64,000 nucleotides of DNA from Cladobotryum mycophilum. Taxonomy: Eukaryota > Ascomycota > Sordariomycetes > Hypocreales > Hypocreaceae. Positions within the stretch are counted from its first letter, which is position 1; every line of letters starts with the position of its first letter. A program made the translations under genes and the position numbers. The stretch lies in assembly GCA_036429605.1 (NCBI GenBank), contig JAVFKD010000015.1, forward strand, positions 3,867,421 to 3,931,420. Reading direction: 5' to 3'. Shown piece by piece: positions 11,917 to 24,600 of the stretch. Below the pieces are notes generated by a model that had not been told where the DNA came from, did not search any database, and worked only from the letters and a program-made list of their open reading frames with translations.

Positions 11917-12641
11917 GGAGTGTGACAATACGTGACTCTCAAAATTGTGATAACATATGGAGAAGTTGATTGTGGGAAGCCAAACGGTAGGTTGCAAGCC
12001 CCGTTATATAGGTATCGACTCTGAAAACATTTTGTAAGAGAAAAAGCCTTCCGCACAGCTACTTCCAAGCGACTTCTACAGCTTCAAAGTCTTTTATTTT
12101 TCTTTTTCTTTTCTTTTCATATGAGACATCCCAACATTTTGCTTCCATATTGCGGATAGAAATGTCGGCAAATTCACAGACATGTTTCGGTACTCTCCCT
12201 ACGTCCGTCTATCCCATCTTCAAGAAGATTCATCGCTCGGTAAACTAACTTATTATAGACTAGATGATCAATTTTACGAACTTCTCGCATCTTAGAGCAC
12301 CTCCAGTAGATGGGCAATCATTGAGACACATAGGCAAGCCACCTCTTGGTGAACAGCCGGTTACGGCGTTTTGATCATTAATTTTACGTCACGTCTTACC
12401 TTTTACAACAGGCGGTCAGTGTGGTACGTGTCAAAGTTTCTTGGGAATGGCATTGATAAAGAGACAAAACGAAGAACCTATTGGCGATGTGGTTGAACGT
12501 TCCGAGACCTCAAATAAAATATTAATGAGACTGAAGAATCGGCAATTAGTCTAACGGCATGCGTGTTACACCACCAGCGCACTCCTTCAAAGTTTGTCAG
12601 TCCTCCTTTTCTTGCCATTGCCATCCTGTCTCTTGTGCTTC
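11917..12641. promoter_or_regulatory. Divergent promoter gap between UbiA and P450 genes
   Basis: 0.7 kb between divergently read genes. On the plus strand it has a T/C-rich tract around 12092-12119. No gene is supported inside. Confidence 0.35.
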
Positions 12642-14251
12642 ATGCTAGAAATTATGGATACAACTCAAAGGAGCATGTGTTTTCTTATTATCCTGCTAGG
12701 CCTATTGCTTGCGGCGATATATCTTACCTTTCTTCCGCCTCATAAGAGAGGTCTATATTTTGGCAAGCATTATGCCATGCCTCCTGGTCCAAAAGGACAT
12801 CCGCTTGTAGGTAGTTTGCTCGATTGGCTAAGGGCACGCAACAGTGGATCTATGATACACTGGGTAAGTGGTATACTCTACCTCTCATGACATGTTATAA
12901 ATGCTGACTAGCTCTACAGCTACAGGATCAAGCGCAATATGGGGAATAAACAACATTGAGCATGGGAACCAAGACATGGGTTCTTTTAAACAGCGGTCGC
13001 GTGGTAAATGAAGTTATATCGAAACGGGCCGGTATCACGCATGAACGGCCAGACTTCCCTATTGCTGGAGGGCTCGTGAGTCGAAATAAACGCCTCTTTT
13101 TGCAAAAGACCAGTAGTTGGGGTGAAGGGAGGCGTCTCATTCAGCAAGCAATGATGGGCACGGGCTCGAAGTATCACGACGATCTTATAGAAGTCGCAAG
13201 CTTGGGCTTTCTCCGAGCATATCTTGATGAGCCACAAGCATGGTATGCACACAATTATCGTTATCCGATCTCTGTCATCTACAGCATCGTCACCAACTCA
13301 CCATTGAAAAAGTCGACAGAAGAGCTTGCAGATTTGCAAAAAGTGACATCAACTTTTCTGACATCAATCAACAGCAGCCCTGTAGACTTTTTCCCTCAGG
13401 TGGCCCGCATTCCAAATTTTTTGCAGTTTTGGCGCTCCCATTGGGAAAAGATGGGTATTTTCCATTACACCGTCTTTAAGCAGTGGTGGGAAGAGATGTT
13501 GTCACTCAACAGTCCTAATCTCAGACCATCATTTGTGTTCGATTCAGTCTTAAAAGACTTTTCAGGCACAACAGAACAAGCCATGTACCTCACCATGTTC
13601 ATACTTGCTGCCGGGGCTGATAACCCTCGTATGACAATGAATTCAGGCATCATGGCTTGCATGGCCTATCCAGCTGTCATGAACAAGGCCCGCTACGAGC
13701 TTGATCAGGTGTGTGGTGACAACGCCGGCCGTCTTCCGGGCCTAAAGGATTTACCGCAGCTTCCGTACGTATGCGCAGTGGTGAAGGAGATATTGAGATG
13801 GCGTCCAACCGTCCCTCTTATCCCCCAACGGGTCCTTGTCAAGGACATGGAATTGGAGGGTTACAGGTTTCCCGCTGGCACAGAATTTCTTGTCAACTCC
13901 ACGGCTGTCTGTGCTAATGGCTACGAAAAGCCTCACGAATTTTATCCCGACCGCTGGCTTGACACTGAGAAGTCGGGATGTGATGTGAAGCAAGATCTAT
14001 GGCAATATGCTTTCAGCGCAGGCAAAAGGTCTTGTGTGGGATACAAACTGGCGCAAAAAGAGATGCTTGTGGTCTTTGCACGTCTTCTCTATTGCTTCAA
14101 TTTTGTTCATGCCGGAGACTTGGATGATACAAAACTAAACGCTTTCGCGCCTGGAGAACCCTTTGCTGTGAAAGTTACAGCCAGAAGTCCACTACACGAG
14201 CAGCTAATCCGAAATGAAGCAGTAGTGTGTGACATGTGGGAGGCTCGATGA
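12642..14251 (+). CDS. Cytochrome P450 with an in-frame stop codon
   Basis: Two exons, 12642-12863 and 12920-14251, equal to 517 residues if read through. Exon 1 carries the membrane anchor (LIILLGLLLAAIYL) and the hinge MPPGPKGHP. Exon 2 carries ExxR (EILR, near residue 363), the PERF-region equivalent YPDRWLD, and the heme loop FSAGKRSCVG with Cys near 444. The intron (12864-12919) starts GTAAGT and ends CTACAG, and joins the two parts in phase. A TAA lies in the joined frame at 12947-12949, immediately before the conserved TTLSMGTKTW. No other acceptor with the right phase avoids it. So it is either a nonsense allele or a local sequence error in the A-rich stretch there. The rest of the frame is clean and well conserved, suggesting recent damage or none. 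Confidence 0.82.
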
Positions 14252-15330
14252 AAAAAGGGCGAATGTCTCTTTTTATTTTTTTATTTTTACGAAAGTCGGG
14301 GGGAATGGCAGTCCTGAACACGGAACCACATAAACGACACGCTGCAAAGGATATTATGCGAACCTAAGCAGAAATCGAATTGATCCGCACGCAATTCATT
14401 TCACATCATACGCGCGAAGATCAGTCTGCAATGAACATTAAACTATGATCATAAGCCTTTCCATGCCAACTCTGCGAGTTTATGCCTTCGTCTTAGACCT
14501 ACCCTATAAGATAATATGTTGCCACCACTTCTTATGTATCAAACAAAGGAGTACCATTGCGGGAAAAGAAGCTGGAAATGTCACTTACTTACCAAACCCA
14601 TAATGAGCTTGAACTCCGACTTTTCTTCCGAAAAACTCCTGCCTGCGCGACGATACGCCACTACTTCCCGACTCTGGAAGTGCCGGAACAGCCGGAAAGT
14701 GTTTCCTTGTTCCTCTCAAGTCCCTGATAAGATGATGCAATTGATGAGTTGAAAGGCAGAGTTTTCAATGTATCGCCTACTAAGTAGTACATATTTAACA
14801 TTAGGTAGCTAGTGTTATCCGAGGATGAATTACAGGGAAAAGGCCAAACCTAACCAATCGACAGAAATAAAGCTGGTAAATAAGCGGGTATGTCTTTGTC
14901 GGATCAGTTCCGAAAACCCAACGTGTAGCTTGATACTGTACCTGGACTTACGACTACATCTCTAATCCGATGCTTTTCGCCGGGTCTCCATTCGTCCATT
15001 GTCGCTAAGCATCACCTATCGCCGTAATGGCAAAATTTCGCTCTTCGGAGAACATAGTAATGGGTCGGACATTTGTTCTCGAGTGATGCAAGAATGATGA
15101 ACGGCAAGTCCGGGTGTTTGCGTCGGAGAGATGAAGTGAAGCTGTTATATATAGTACTAAATGCTTTCCTTTGATCGACTCTCTGTACTTGAAGCTCAGA
15201 AACTACAGCAGATCTTTTGATCAGACCGTCTTGAGAATTTACGTATAACGGCGGCTAAACGCTCCCCCGTTTCTTTAATTCTTATAGCGAAACACTTCAC
15301 TCAAAACACCGCCTGCTAATAACAATCATC
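14252..15330. other. Intergenic region, nothing recognised
   Basis: 1.1 kb between the P450 and the alcohol dehydrogenase, containing the dehydrogenase promoter. No coding signal with domain support. Confidence 0.5.
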
Positions 15331-16534
15331 ATGGCTGATCAAAGTTACACATTCGAAGGCTGGGTAGCTCATGACAAGACAGCTGCCGAGGGCAAAATGG
15401 TTTGGGAGACGTACGAGCCAAAGCCATGGGAGGAGACTGATGTTGACATCGAAATCACCCATTGTGGTATTTGCGGTACGGATATCCATAAACTCCGGTC
15501 TGGATGGGTAAGTCAATTCTTTGCATCAAGCAGCGCAATTTACTAACTTTTCTAATTTACAGGGCGCGACAGATTACCCCGTTGTCGTCGGCCACGAACT
15601 AGTGGGCATCGCCGTCAGAATTGGCGATATCGCAGCCAAACAGACGGGCATCAAGATCGGCGACCGAATTGGTGTTGGTGCTCAAAACGACTCCTGTCAA
15701 TGCCGCAGACCACCGGAAGTTGTTGAGGACTACTCAAGCTGCGACGCATGTGCCACGGGAAATGAAGTTTACTGCCCTCACATGGTTCTGACTTATGGAT
15801 CCAAGCATCTCACCCCTGCCGGTGGCAAGAGTCAAGGCGGCTTTGCAAAGTACCACCGCTGTCCCGCCAAATTTGCGTTCAAAATCCCCGACGGTTTAGC
15901 AAGTGAACATGCCGCACCGATGATGTGTGCGGGTTTAACTGTCTTTTCTCCACTCACACACTTCGGCAATCATGGCAACGGCCCTATAGATGAACGTTTG
16001 AAGGGCATGTCGGTCGGTGTCATTGGCATCGGCGGTGTTGGTCACTTCGCTCTTCTATTTGCTAAAGCACTCGGAGCCAAGCGTGTCGTGGCCATGTCGC
16101 GACACTCGAGCAAGCGTGATGATGCCCTTGCTCTTGGAGCTGATGAATATATCGCCACTGCTGAAGACGAGGGTTGGGAGAGCAAGTATGCTAGCACATT
16201 GGATCTTATTCTCAACGTCAATTCAAGCTCCAATATGCCATTTACTTCCTACCTCAAGTTGCTCAAGCGAGACGGAATCTTTTGTCAACTTGGATTGCCT
16301 GACGATGGTCTCTTTAGCGTCGGTGCTGGCCCAATTGCATCTCAACGCCGGACACTTACGGGCAGCTTCATGGGGTCGCCGCATGAGATTCGTCAGATGC
16401 TTCAGCTGGCTGCCGACAAAGGCATAAAACCTTGGGTTGCCACTCGGCCAATGAGTGAGGCAAATCAGGCCATTCTTGATATTGAACACGGTAAAGCCCG
16501 GTATAGATATGTTCTGTCGAATAAGGCGTTGTAG
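15331..16534 (+). CDS. NADP-dependent zinc alcohol dehydrogenase (cinnamyl-alcohol/ADH6-like)
   Basis: Two exons, 15331-15507 and 15563-16534, 382 residues. The intron (15508-15562) has GTAAGT, a TACTAAC branch point and a TTTACAG acceptor. Catalytic zinc ligands lie in HCGICGTD and GHE. Structural zinc cysteines lie in the C-x-C ... C-x2-C ... C segment around residues 115-145. The Rossmann motif is GIGGVGH near residue 220. Family members reduce aldehydes to alcohols, usually with NADPH. The medium-chain family normally has 340-380 residues, so this is full length. Intact and single-copy here. Context does not fix its substrate. Confidence 0.94.
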
Positions 16535-18372
16535 ATGTTCCGCGTCCATGGGATTTTGCCAAATGAAGCACAAATTTTCATAGATTCTGTACATAAACAA
16601 TTGAGTTTTATTTCACCTAATTGCTTGATTGTGTGTGCTTGTTAATGAAGTGTTCAGTCTTTCCATGTTATCTCCAGTGTGGTCGCCCTTTCTTTCTGTG
16701 AGATGCGTTGACAATGACAAGTTCGACTCTCAGAGTATTGGTTGATTGTGCAATGGCATGCATTTTGCAGTCCAAGTAAGCGCTGGCACTCTTCGTGGTG
16801 TCGGGAAAATCAGGTTTAGCACAGACGAAACCTTCTAATATGAGTCCGACCACGGTATTTCCCTGCCATGCGGTGGAAAAAAACACCTGGTCTTGATTGA
16901 CACCTTTTTGGTCAACAAACTGTGTTGTTTTCCCACCCTTTGGCTGTATCACTGGCACAACGCAGTTGCCCTAACAGGGTCACAGTAAGCAGAGTCAGAG
17001 ATATTGGCGGGAGGTTGACTGGATAAGCACTATCATGGCTGACGGACTGAGGAAGATCTAGGGTAGCAATATTGTTCGCCAGAGTGAAGCTGTCGCAACT
17101 AGAATAGACACCGACCTGAGCGACTCAGACGAAAGGACCTCCAGGCCGACGCAGCAAACTGCCAATCCAAATATTGAGGCTAGACGTCGCAATTCGCTAG
17201 CACGGCTTGCGGCCGTCAAAAGCTGCTGAGAGCTGAGTAATGCAGCACTGCAGATATGGGATATTGTGTACTTGAGAAAGGCGGCATAGTAGAATTGTGT
17301 TGCGTACCTAGGCAAGGAGGGGTCCTCCCATGACAGCAGCTATTACTCGCGGAGTAACTAGAAAGTCGGAGGAAACAGTGCTTAGACAAAGACACATTCG
17401 TGTTAAATGAGACAAATATTTTGGGGCCCAAAGGGAGCGAAACTCCGGTGTTTGTACGTGTGAAAAGGTTATTACTTGTCCTTCTTAGTTGTAATTCTGT
17501 CTTCACTGAGACTCCGCTACACGTAGGAGGCTGGCTAAAAAAGAGTTCCAGGTTGACTCACTACCATAATTTTTAGTCTCCAAGTTTTGTGTGAATGGCC
17601 GAGTACTTTCGATTTCTAAATCTCAGGTTAATCTTTCATCCATCGCGGTCATCTTCAAGCACAAGCCTTAAGGAATGTAATTTATGGTAGTGATGGAGAG
17701 AACCTGATCGAGCGATCGAGCTTTTAGGTTCCGATAACCACTCCTGTAGACGTAGATGCCTTACCAGTAGTTGCCTTTGCAGAAACGCCGAGTCTGTGCG
17801 AGACGATAATTACATGACTGGCTTAACATTGATCCCTTGAAATAAATTTTCACATTGATCGACATGCCCTTTGTGTGTCACTACTCTCGCTGAAAGCTTG
17901 GCCGTCCACCACTGTCAGTCGCTGAACTGCCATGGGTCTTACAGTGCTCTTTCATGACTACCGTACAACCTGAAACGGCTTGAATCCCTCTTACCAGTAC
18001 TGCACCACTTCCAGAAGTGAAGTGATAGAAGAAAAAGAAGTAATGAGATGTCGATTATATTTTCACCATCAAATCAGCATTGGGTTATTTCACTCCATGC
18101 CGCCGCGGCGTCTCTCATGACGAAGCAATCTGCTTACCCCTCATTCTTTTAAATGGGAGCGAAATCAAGCTGCGTCGGCGGCCTTGTCATCGCCAAACAG
18201 TTGTCTGCTAGTACAACCTTGGAAAATACGACCCCGAGCCAATGCCAACATTTGGATCAAATGGTACAGACCCGCCAATGAACGTTACATTTACTCTTGA
18301 GGTAATAGACTGGTTGTTACACTAGCTAGCTAATATTAACTCCAAAGTAGAGTTATTCTATTACAGTTTCTA
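16535..18372. other. 1.8-kb gene-poor gap left of the swainsonine cluster
   Basis: No supported gene. A 96-codon minus-strand frame (16668-16958) begins only at a GTG and has no recognisable domain. The gap separates the 0-16.5 kb accessory genes from the swn genes. Confidence 0.5.
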
Positions 18373-19388
18373 TTAGGCAAGTATCTTATCGTAAACAGCA
18401 GCAAGGTTGTTCGCAGGGTCTTCATTTTCAACCAGCCCTAGCCAACTGCCTGCTGGCTTCTTAAATCCAAGCAGAGTTTGTAACTTGGGGCTCATCTTAA
18501 GAACCTTGCTTCGAGGAATGCTCAAGAACTGGTTCTCCTCTGTGCGCAGAGTTCCTCGACAAAAGCATAAATTCATAATCTTACGAACCTCGCCAGGCAT
18601 CGTATTGTATCCAGCAGCGTGAAACAAGGTGCTGAGGAAAATGAAAGCAGAACCTCGCTCCATCTCTGAATACCATGCAGGTTAGTCCTGAACAAGAAAT
18701 AAAATTTGTAATATATAGACTTACCAAGAAAGGAAACCTCATCGCGTCTACCACGTCGGTTATGTTCCCACTTGTGGGAACCAAGAACAATCATAGTACC
18801 GCCATTTTCGCGCGTGATATTAGACCCAGCAAGGAAGCAGCTGAAGCCGTCTACTTCATTGATCTTCATATCGGGGTGGTGCTTGCTGGAGAAAATCATG
18901 TCGTCCCTGTGTAGTGCTTGACGGGGAGAATCATGACTGACATTGAAAGCCATGGAAATACTCAATAACGGGTCAACGACAAGATCTTCGGTATGTTCCT
19001 CCCAGACGGCAGGGTACCTCTCCTCCAAAAGTGTTGTGAGGAGTTTGTCAATGGTCTCATTAGTGTCAAGGAGGTCAGCGAGGGTGTCTGACTTTCCGAT
19101 CAAACCGGGAATAACAAGAGTCTTTTTTCCAATGAAATTGTCATAGGAATCGCTATCGACAGGAGGCTTTGTGTAGGGCTCAAGCTCCTCATCCACCTTG
19201 TCAAGAGTCTCCGGAGAAACAAAATCGGTTAAGATAACACCGCCATCTCGCTCAAGGATTGCGAGAATCTCTTCCAGAGAAGAAGTTGCTGGAATCTTAG
19301 TGACGGCCCTGGATGGCTGATAAGACGCATCGATAGGAGGCAATAGGCGAAGAGTAGACGATTCTTTGTTTTTCTCACTTCGCTCCAT
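18373..19388 (-). CDS. swnH1/swnH2: Fe(II)/2-oxoglutarate (PhyH-type) dioxygenase of the swainsonine cluster
   Basis: Two exons, 19388-18725 and 18665-18373, 318 residues, starting at the ATG at 19388. The metal-binding H-x-D is H160/D162 in ALHRDDM. The distal His is probably in LFHAAGYN near the C-terminal third. The family (phytanoyl-CoA dioxygenase-like) hydroxylates or desaturates small molecules using Fe(II), O2 and 2-oxoglutarate. In the SWN cluster two such enzymes act on the indolizidine ring at the end of the pathway. The intron (18666-18724) splits a Glu codon just before M-E-R-G-S-A-F, the same place and phase as in the paralogue at 37406. It is read divergently from swnK. Which of H1 and H2 this is cannot be decided from sequence alone. 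Confidence 0.88.
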
Positions 19389-20450
19389 TTTTTCTATACT
19401 GGTGTCAAGCCCGAATAGATCCGTGAGTGTAAAGACGAAAAAGAAAGAAAGAGGAAATAAAGAGGTGCAATGTTTAAAACTCGGTTGAGAAAACTAGCAA
19501 TGGAAGGAAGGTGGTATAGTGACAGCCAATGTAATTGATGTATATATATTGTTGAACAACCCTGTGGAACAAGGTTATTACAGTGTAATGTGCCTTGTAA
19601 AGGAGCCTAGGCGCTAAGTGAATCTCAAGAGCGATAACTTGTCTTAGAGCATGTGAAATGGGCTTTGATGATAAAGACGTGGCAGGACTGAAACAACCAG
19701 TGAGTAATATTTCAACACATGTCATACCCCACAGGGCGTTAGCTAACTTAGTAATATACGATATTCTTAAGACAGCAAAGAGTGAGATATGATTTAATGC
19801 AATGGTGCACGCTAATGTATGCAAATAGATCATGTGGCTCCAGTAGGACTATGCATGGGTAGACGTAATACCAAGAGTTGTTGAAGTCACCGTCGGCGTC
19901 ATCTGTCTTGCTATTGTACTAAGGGAGGGAGGAGTGAGAGTCTATTAGTTGGTAGCCTTAGATTGGCCTTCCGTTATTCGATGCTCATAGCATGGTGACG
20001 AATAAATACATTCTTCTATGTAAGAAAGAGTTCATAAACATGTTAGGATAGCTAGATAATATAATCAATTCTACATACTCTAGTTGTACTTCGATCCATA
20101 GATCACTATGCTAGTATTTAATATTAAAGTGTTGCTTTTCATTATATAACCCTTGTTAATGCTCTCTTGATTTTCTCCCCCATGTAGTGGGCACGGGCGG
20201 CAGCGAGATGGCAAAGCTAATCGACAGAGACCTGCATCGTCAAACAATTAGCAAATACACTCCGTAGGGGACATCGCTTAGTAGTGTCTAGCAGTGACCT
20301 TCGGTATCACCGAAAAAGAGAAAACTAAAATCTTCCCTCGGGTTACAAACTTTATGATGTCAGCTATCTCCTTGAGTGCTTTTACACTTGTGGGTCTCTT
20401 GCCTTCTTGCACCCCCATTTACATGTACAAAGAAATGATAAAGATCTACG

Positions 20451-20531
20451 GCCACTTAACAGTACGCTAACTTATATTACTAAAACTGTAACTACGCCCA
20501 TTTAACAGTATGTAATGTTGTATTACTAAAG
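20451..20531 (+). repeat. Imperfect direct repeat, two ~35-bp copies
   Basis: Two adjacent copies share the core TTAACAGTA and end in TATTACTAAA, with a few substitutions between them. They lie 1.1 kb upstream of swnK. Function unknown; they may be promoter elements or a local duplication. Confidence 0.5.
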
Positions 20532-20859
20532 CCTACAGTTTTAGTCATGCAATGTGGTTGGCGTTAGCCCTTGCATTTTCACCGCTACAAGTATGAAAGT
20601 GCTGAAAGAGATCCATCGATAGTATGCAGTAGCGCTGCTGCTGCAACGCAGGACGGCAGAGGCCCAGTTGCCTTATCATTCGATTTTATCTAATATTTAG
20701 CGTATGCAGGGGTGGTACTCAAGGTTGGTTGCGTAGTGCGCTCTGTTAAGCTAACTGAGCTTTTATGTTCAGAGACCATGGCAATGGCAATACCCATGCT
20801 ATTCAGCGCGTGCATTGTTTTTTCCCCTTAGGCATAATAAGCCAAACTTAAGCAAATTT

Positions 20860-21240
20860 AAAGTACTATTTTTTTTTACTATCACTTAATAATCAATAAT
20901 TTTAAAACTTATATATAAAAGAATATTTATAAAATTGATAAATAAAGTATTTTATTTATGAATATTACTACTTTATAATATTTTTTATTATTGTGTTTAT
21001 ATATAACTATTTAATAAATTTTAGAAAAATATAATACCTTTTAATAAAACCATTTTTTATCTATAACTTTTTGTTTAATTTATTATTACTTTTTATTAAT
21101 TCTACAATCTTATATATTTATATAATTAATAAATAAATTTAAGTCTTGCTATATACTAGATTTTTTTCTTTGTAGGATAATACTTAGTAAAAGAATTTTA
21201 ATCTTATATTCTATTAACTACTATCCTAGTAATAACAAAA
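20860..21240. repeat. AT-rich block upstream of swnK
   Basis: Low-complexity A+T sequence with runs of T and TATA steps, unlike the flanking coding DNA. It has no coding frame. It may be RIP-mutated transposon debris or an AT-rich spacer. Confidence 0.6.
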
Positions 21241-21243
21241 CCT

Positions 21244-21261
21244 CTTTAAATGCATTTAAAG
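21244..21261. promoter_or_regulatory. Perfect 18-bp palindrome upstream of swnK
   Basis: CTTTAAATGCATTTAAAG reads identically on both strands and lies about 370 bases before the swnK ATG, at the edge of the AT-rich block. A dimeric regulator site is possible but unproven; AT-rich DNA produces palindromes by chance. Confidence 0.4.
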
Positions 21262-21628
21262 CGACATGTTTTAATATCTTAGTTTTGTTTATGATCTAGT
21301 CTAAAGCAAAGATAAGCAAATATAACTACTTTAATAAATTAACTTAAATTCACTCATTAAGTAATTTTCAACATGGAAATAGTTAGTTTCTTTAATGCAG
21401 CCTAAGATAATCATAGGAAGTGGAGTGCTAAATGACAGTGTTATGGACAAATCGAAGGAGTCTGTATAATAAAGTAGCAATAAGGCATCTAGTCTAGGAT
21501 AACTTGTCCCATTTCTGTTTATATTAGTTATACCAAGTGTTAGCATTCGAGAATCTGCACCAGAAAAACTTTGTCTCTCCAGTCAACCAGCGTCTTGTGA
21601 ACATCTATTCTTTTTTAACATCTTTGAA

Positions 21629-24600
21629 ATGTCTGACCAAGTAGAGACGAATGGCATCTCAGACCAAGACTACCAAATTCTGGTTAACGACTTCAACGCT
21701 ACTGACGACATCTCGTTACTTGGTAGTCGTTTGGATCAACTATTTGAGAAAGTTGTGGACAGCTTTCCAGATAATACCGCCCTTATTCATGACGAAATCG
21801 AGGTATCCTTCAAAGAGCTTAATGCCTCTGCAAATATTCTTGCACGAGGCCTCGAAAAGCGAGGCTTAAAACATGGTGATGTGGTCGGCCTTGCTGTGCT
21901 ACGCTCCATCGACCTTGTTGTTGTTATGCTAGCTGTGTTTAAGCTAGGTGCCGCTTATGTTCCCATCGACCCATCATTCCCTGCCGAACGCATCAATCAA
22001 ATGGTTGAAGATGCTGGCCCTAAACTTATCCTCCTTAGCGACAGTCCACCTCAAGGTCTTGCACGTTGGAAAGACATATGCTTGAGCGTTGACGAGGCAA
22101 GAGATTGCTCAATTACCGATACAACCAACCTTGGAACTGAAATTCAAATTCACGATTTAGCATATGTAATCTATACGTCTGGCTCCACTGGGCGCCCCAA
22201 AGGTGTCGAGATTAGCCATGGAGCCGCCTCTAACTTTCTGAGCTCGTTGCGGAAGCATGAGCCAGGTTGTAACGAGCACGATCGATTGCTTGCCATCACG
22301 ACCATTTCTTTTGACATGTCAGCTCTAGAGCTGTTATTGCCACTTATCTCTGGTTCCACGATGATCATTGCAAATACAAGTGCGGTTAAGGATCCGCGCG
22401 AGCTTATTGGGTTAATGAAGCGCCACCAAGTCACTATTTTGCAAGCGACACCTGCAACCTGGACAATGCTCCTAGAGTCTGGCTGGAAGGGAGACCCGCG
22501 ACTTTCTAAAATCATCTGTGGTGGTGAACCACTCTCCCGCCAACTTGCAGACCGCTTGCTCGCCTCTGCTGATTCGGTGTGGAATGTGTATGGACCCTCT
22601 GAGACGACCTACGGAAGCGTTGGTAGAGTCGGGGAGGGCGACATTGTCGTCGGAAACCCTGTTGCCAACGGTCGAATTTATGTCCTCGACGACAACATGT
22701 CACCTGTGCCCATGGGTTGTGAGGGTGAAGTATACATTGGCGGTGGCAGTGTATCAAATGGGTACCGCAACAAAGCTGAGCTCACACGGTCTCGGTTTCT
22801 CAACAATCCTTTTCACGGCGGCAGATTCTTCCGCACTGGTGACCTGGCTCGGTTTATAGGACCGGGAAAACTCCAAGTCATAGGTCGTATAGATGGAGTC
22901 GTGAAGATCCGTGGTCACCGCATCGACGTTGGCGATATCGAAGCAGCCCTTGTTGATCATGCCAATGTGTCCGAGGCGGTTGTTATTAGTCGTGACGATC
23001 GTCTAGTGGCGTACTGCGTGCTTCATACGCCCCTTCACGACGCAACATCACTTGGTAGCATTTTACGTCCATGGGTTGCTGAGCGCCTCCCAGCCTACAT
23101 GCTGCCAACATTTTTCGTACAGATGGACGCATTGCCGCTATCACCCAACGAGAAGGTCAACCGTAAGGCCCTCCCTGATCCAATAGAGGCCATCCAACGC
23201 CAAACTACGATGCAGCCTACCTCCGAGTTGGAGCAACAAATTCAGGCTATTTGGTCAGATATTCTTGGTCATAACCGCATTGGCATAGAAGATAACTTCT
23301 TCAACATCGGCGGCGATTCCGTGCGCCTCATCCGCGTGCAAGCAGCGTTAGAGAAACAGCTGCGCCGACCTCTACAAATACCCAAACTGTTTGAGCACTA
23401 CACGATTAAGGCATTGGCTGCATATCTGGCTGGTACAGGCAATGAAAACCGTAAGCAGGAACCTCAAGCGGCAGGTCATTGCTTCACTGGTAGCAATGAA
23501 GATATTGCTGTAGTTTCCATGGCATGTCGATTACCCGGCGGTATTGCAACTCCAGAAGATTTCTGGCAGCTATTGCAAAGCGGTGGCGACACAATTATTG
23601 AGGTGCCCAAGGACCGTTGGGATGCTAATAAGCTCTACAATCCAGACCCTGATGTTGATGGCACGTCATATTGCCGCCGAGGTGGTTTCCTCGACTCAAT
23701 TTACTCGCATGATGCATCCTTCTTCGGCATATCGCCGCGTGAGGCACAAGCAATGGACCCAACACAGCACTTGATGTTGGAGTTGTGTTGGGAGGGCTTT
23801 GAAAGGGCTGGCTATAAAAGGGGTCAGCTGAGTGGTAGTCTAACAGGCGTTTTCCTCGGCGTTAGTAACAATGCAGCAACAAATAGTATACCGCCCGATC
23901 TCAAGGGATACTCTATTACAGGAAGCGCCAGCGCCACCATGTCTGGCCGTCTGTCCTATACCTTTGGTTTGCAGGGACCCTCTCTGACAGTTGATACCGC
24001 GTGCTCGTCGTCTCTAGTGGCCACGCACCTGGCCTGCAATGCTTTGCGCCAAGGCGAGTGCAACATGGCCTTGGCTGGCGGTGTAAGCCTTCTACTCAAC
24101 CCGGGTATACACATCGAATTTAGCAAGCTCCGTGGTCTTTCGGCAGATGGTCGCTGCAAGGCCTTCTCAGATGACACGGACGGCACAGGATTCAGTGAGG
24201 GTGCCGCCGTCGTGGTCCTGAAGCGCCTGTCTGATGCCCAGCGCGATGGCGATGACATCCACGCTGTACTGCGCGGTTCTGCTGTGATGCATGGAGGCCA
24301 TAGCTCTGGACTAACAGCACCCAGTGGCCCTGGCCAGGTAAGCCTAATCCGCGCTGCCTTGGCCCAGGCTGCCCTGGAACCAGGCGAGATCGACTACATC
24401 GAGGCTCACGGCACTGCCACCAAGCTGGGCGACCCCATTGAAGCCACCGCGCTGGCTGAAGTCTTTGGGACAGGGTGTCCTCGCCCGGATCCTCTGAGGC
24501 TCGGCTCCGCCAAGTCCAACATCGGACATGCTCAAGCTGCCGCTGGTCTCGTCGGCTTGTTAAAGGTAGTGTTGTCTATGCAAAACAATACTCTACCCAA

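Larger units (their letters stand above)
19389..21628. promoter_or_regulatory. Divergent gap between dioxygenase gene and swnK, with AT-rich block
   Basis: 2.2 kb that must hold the promoters of both genes. It contains an imperfect direct repeat (20451-20485 and 20496-20531), a strongly AT-rich block around 20860-21240 that is almost free of G and C, and a perfect 18-bp palindrome at 21244-21261. No gene is supported inside. Confidence 0.5.

Noticed and set aside
16668..16958. 96-codon minus-strand frame
   Set aside because: It begins with GTG only, has no domain and no splice partner.
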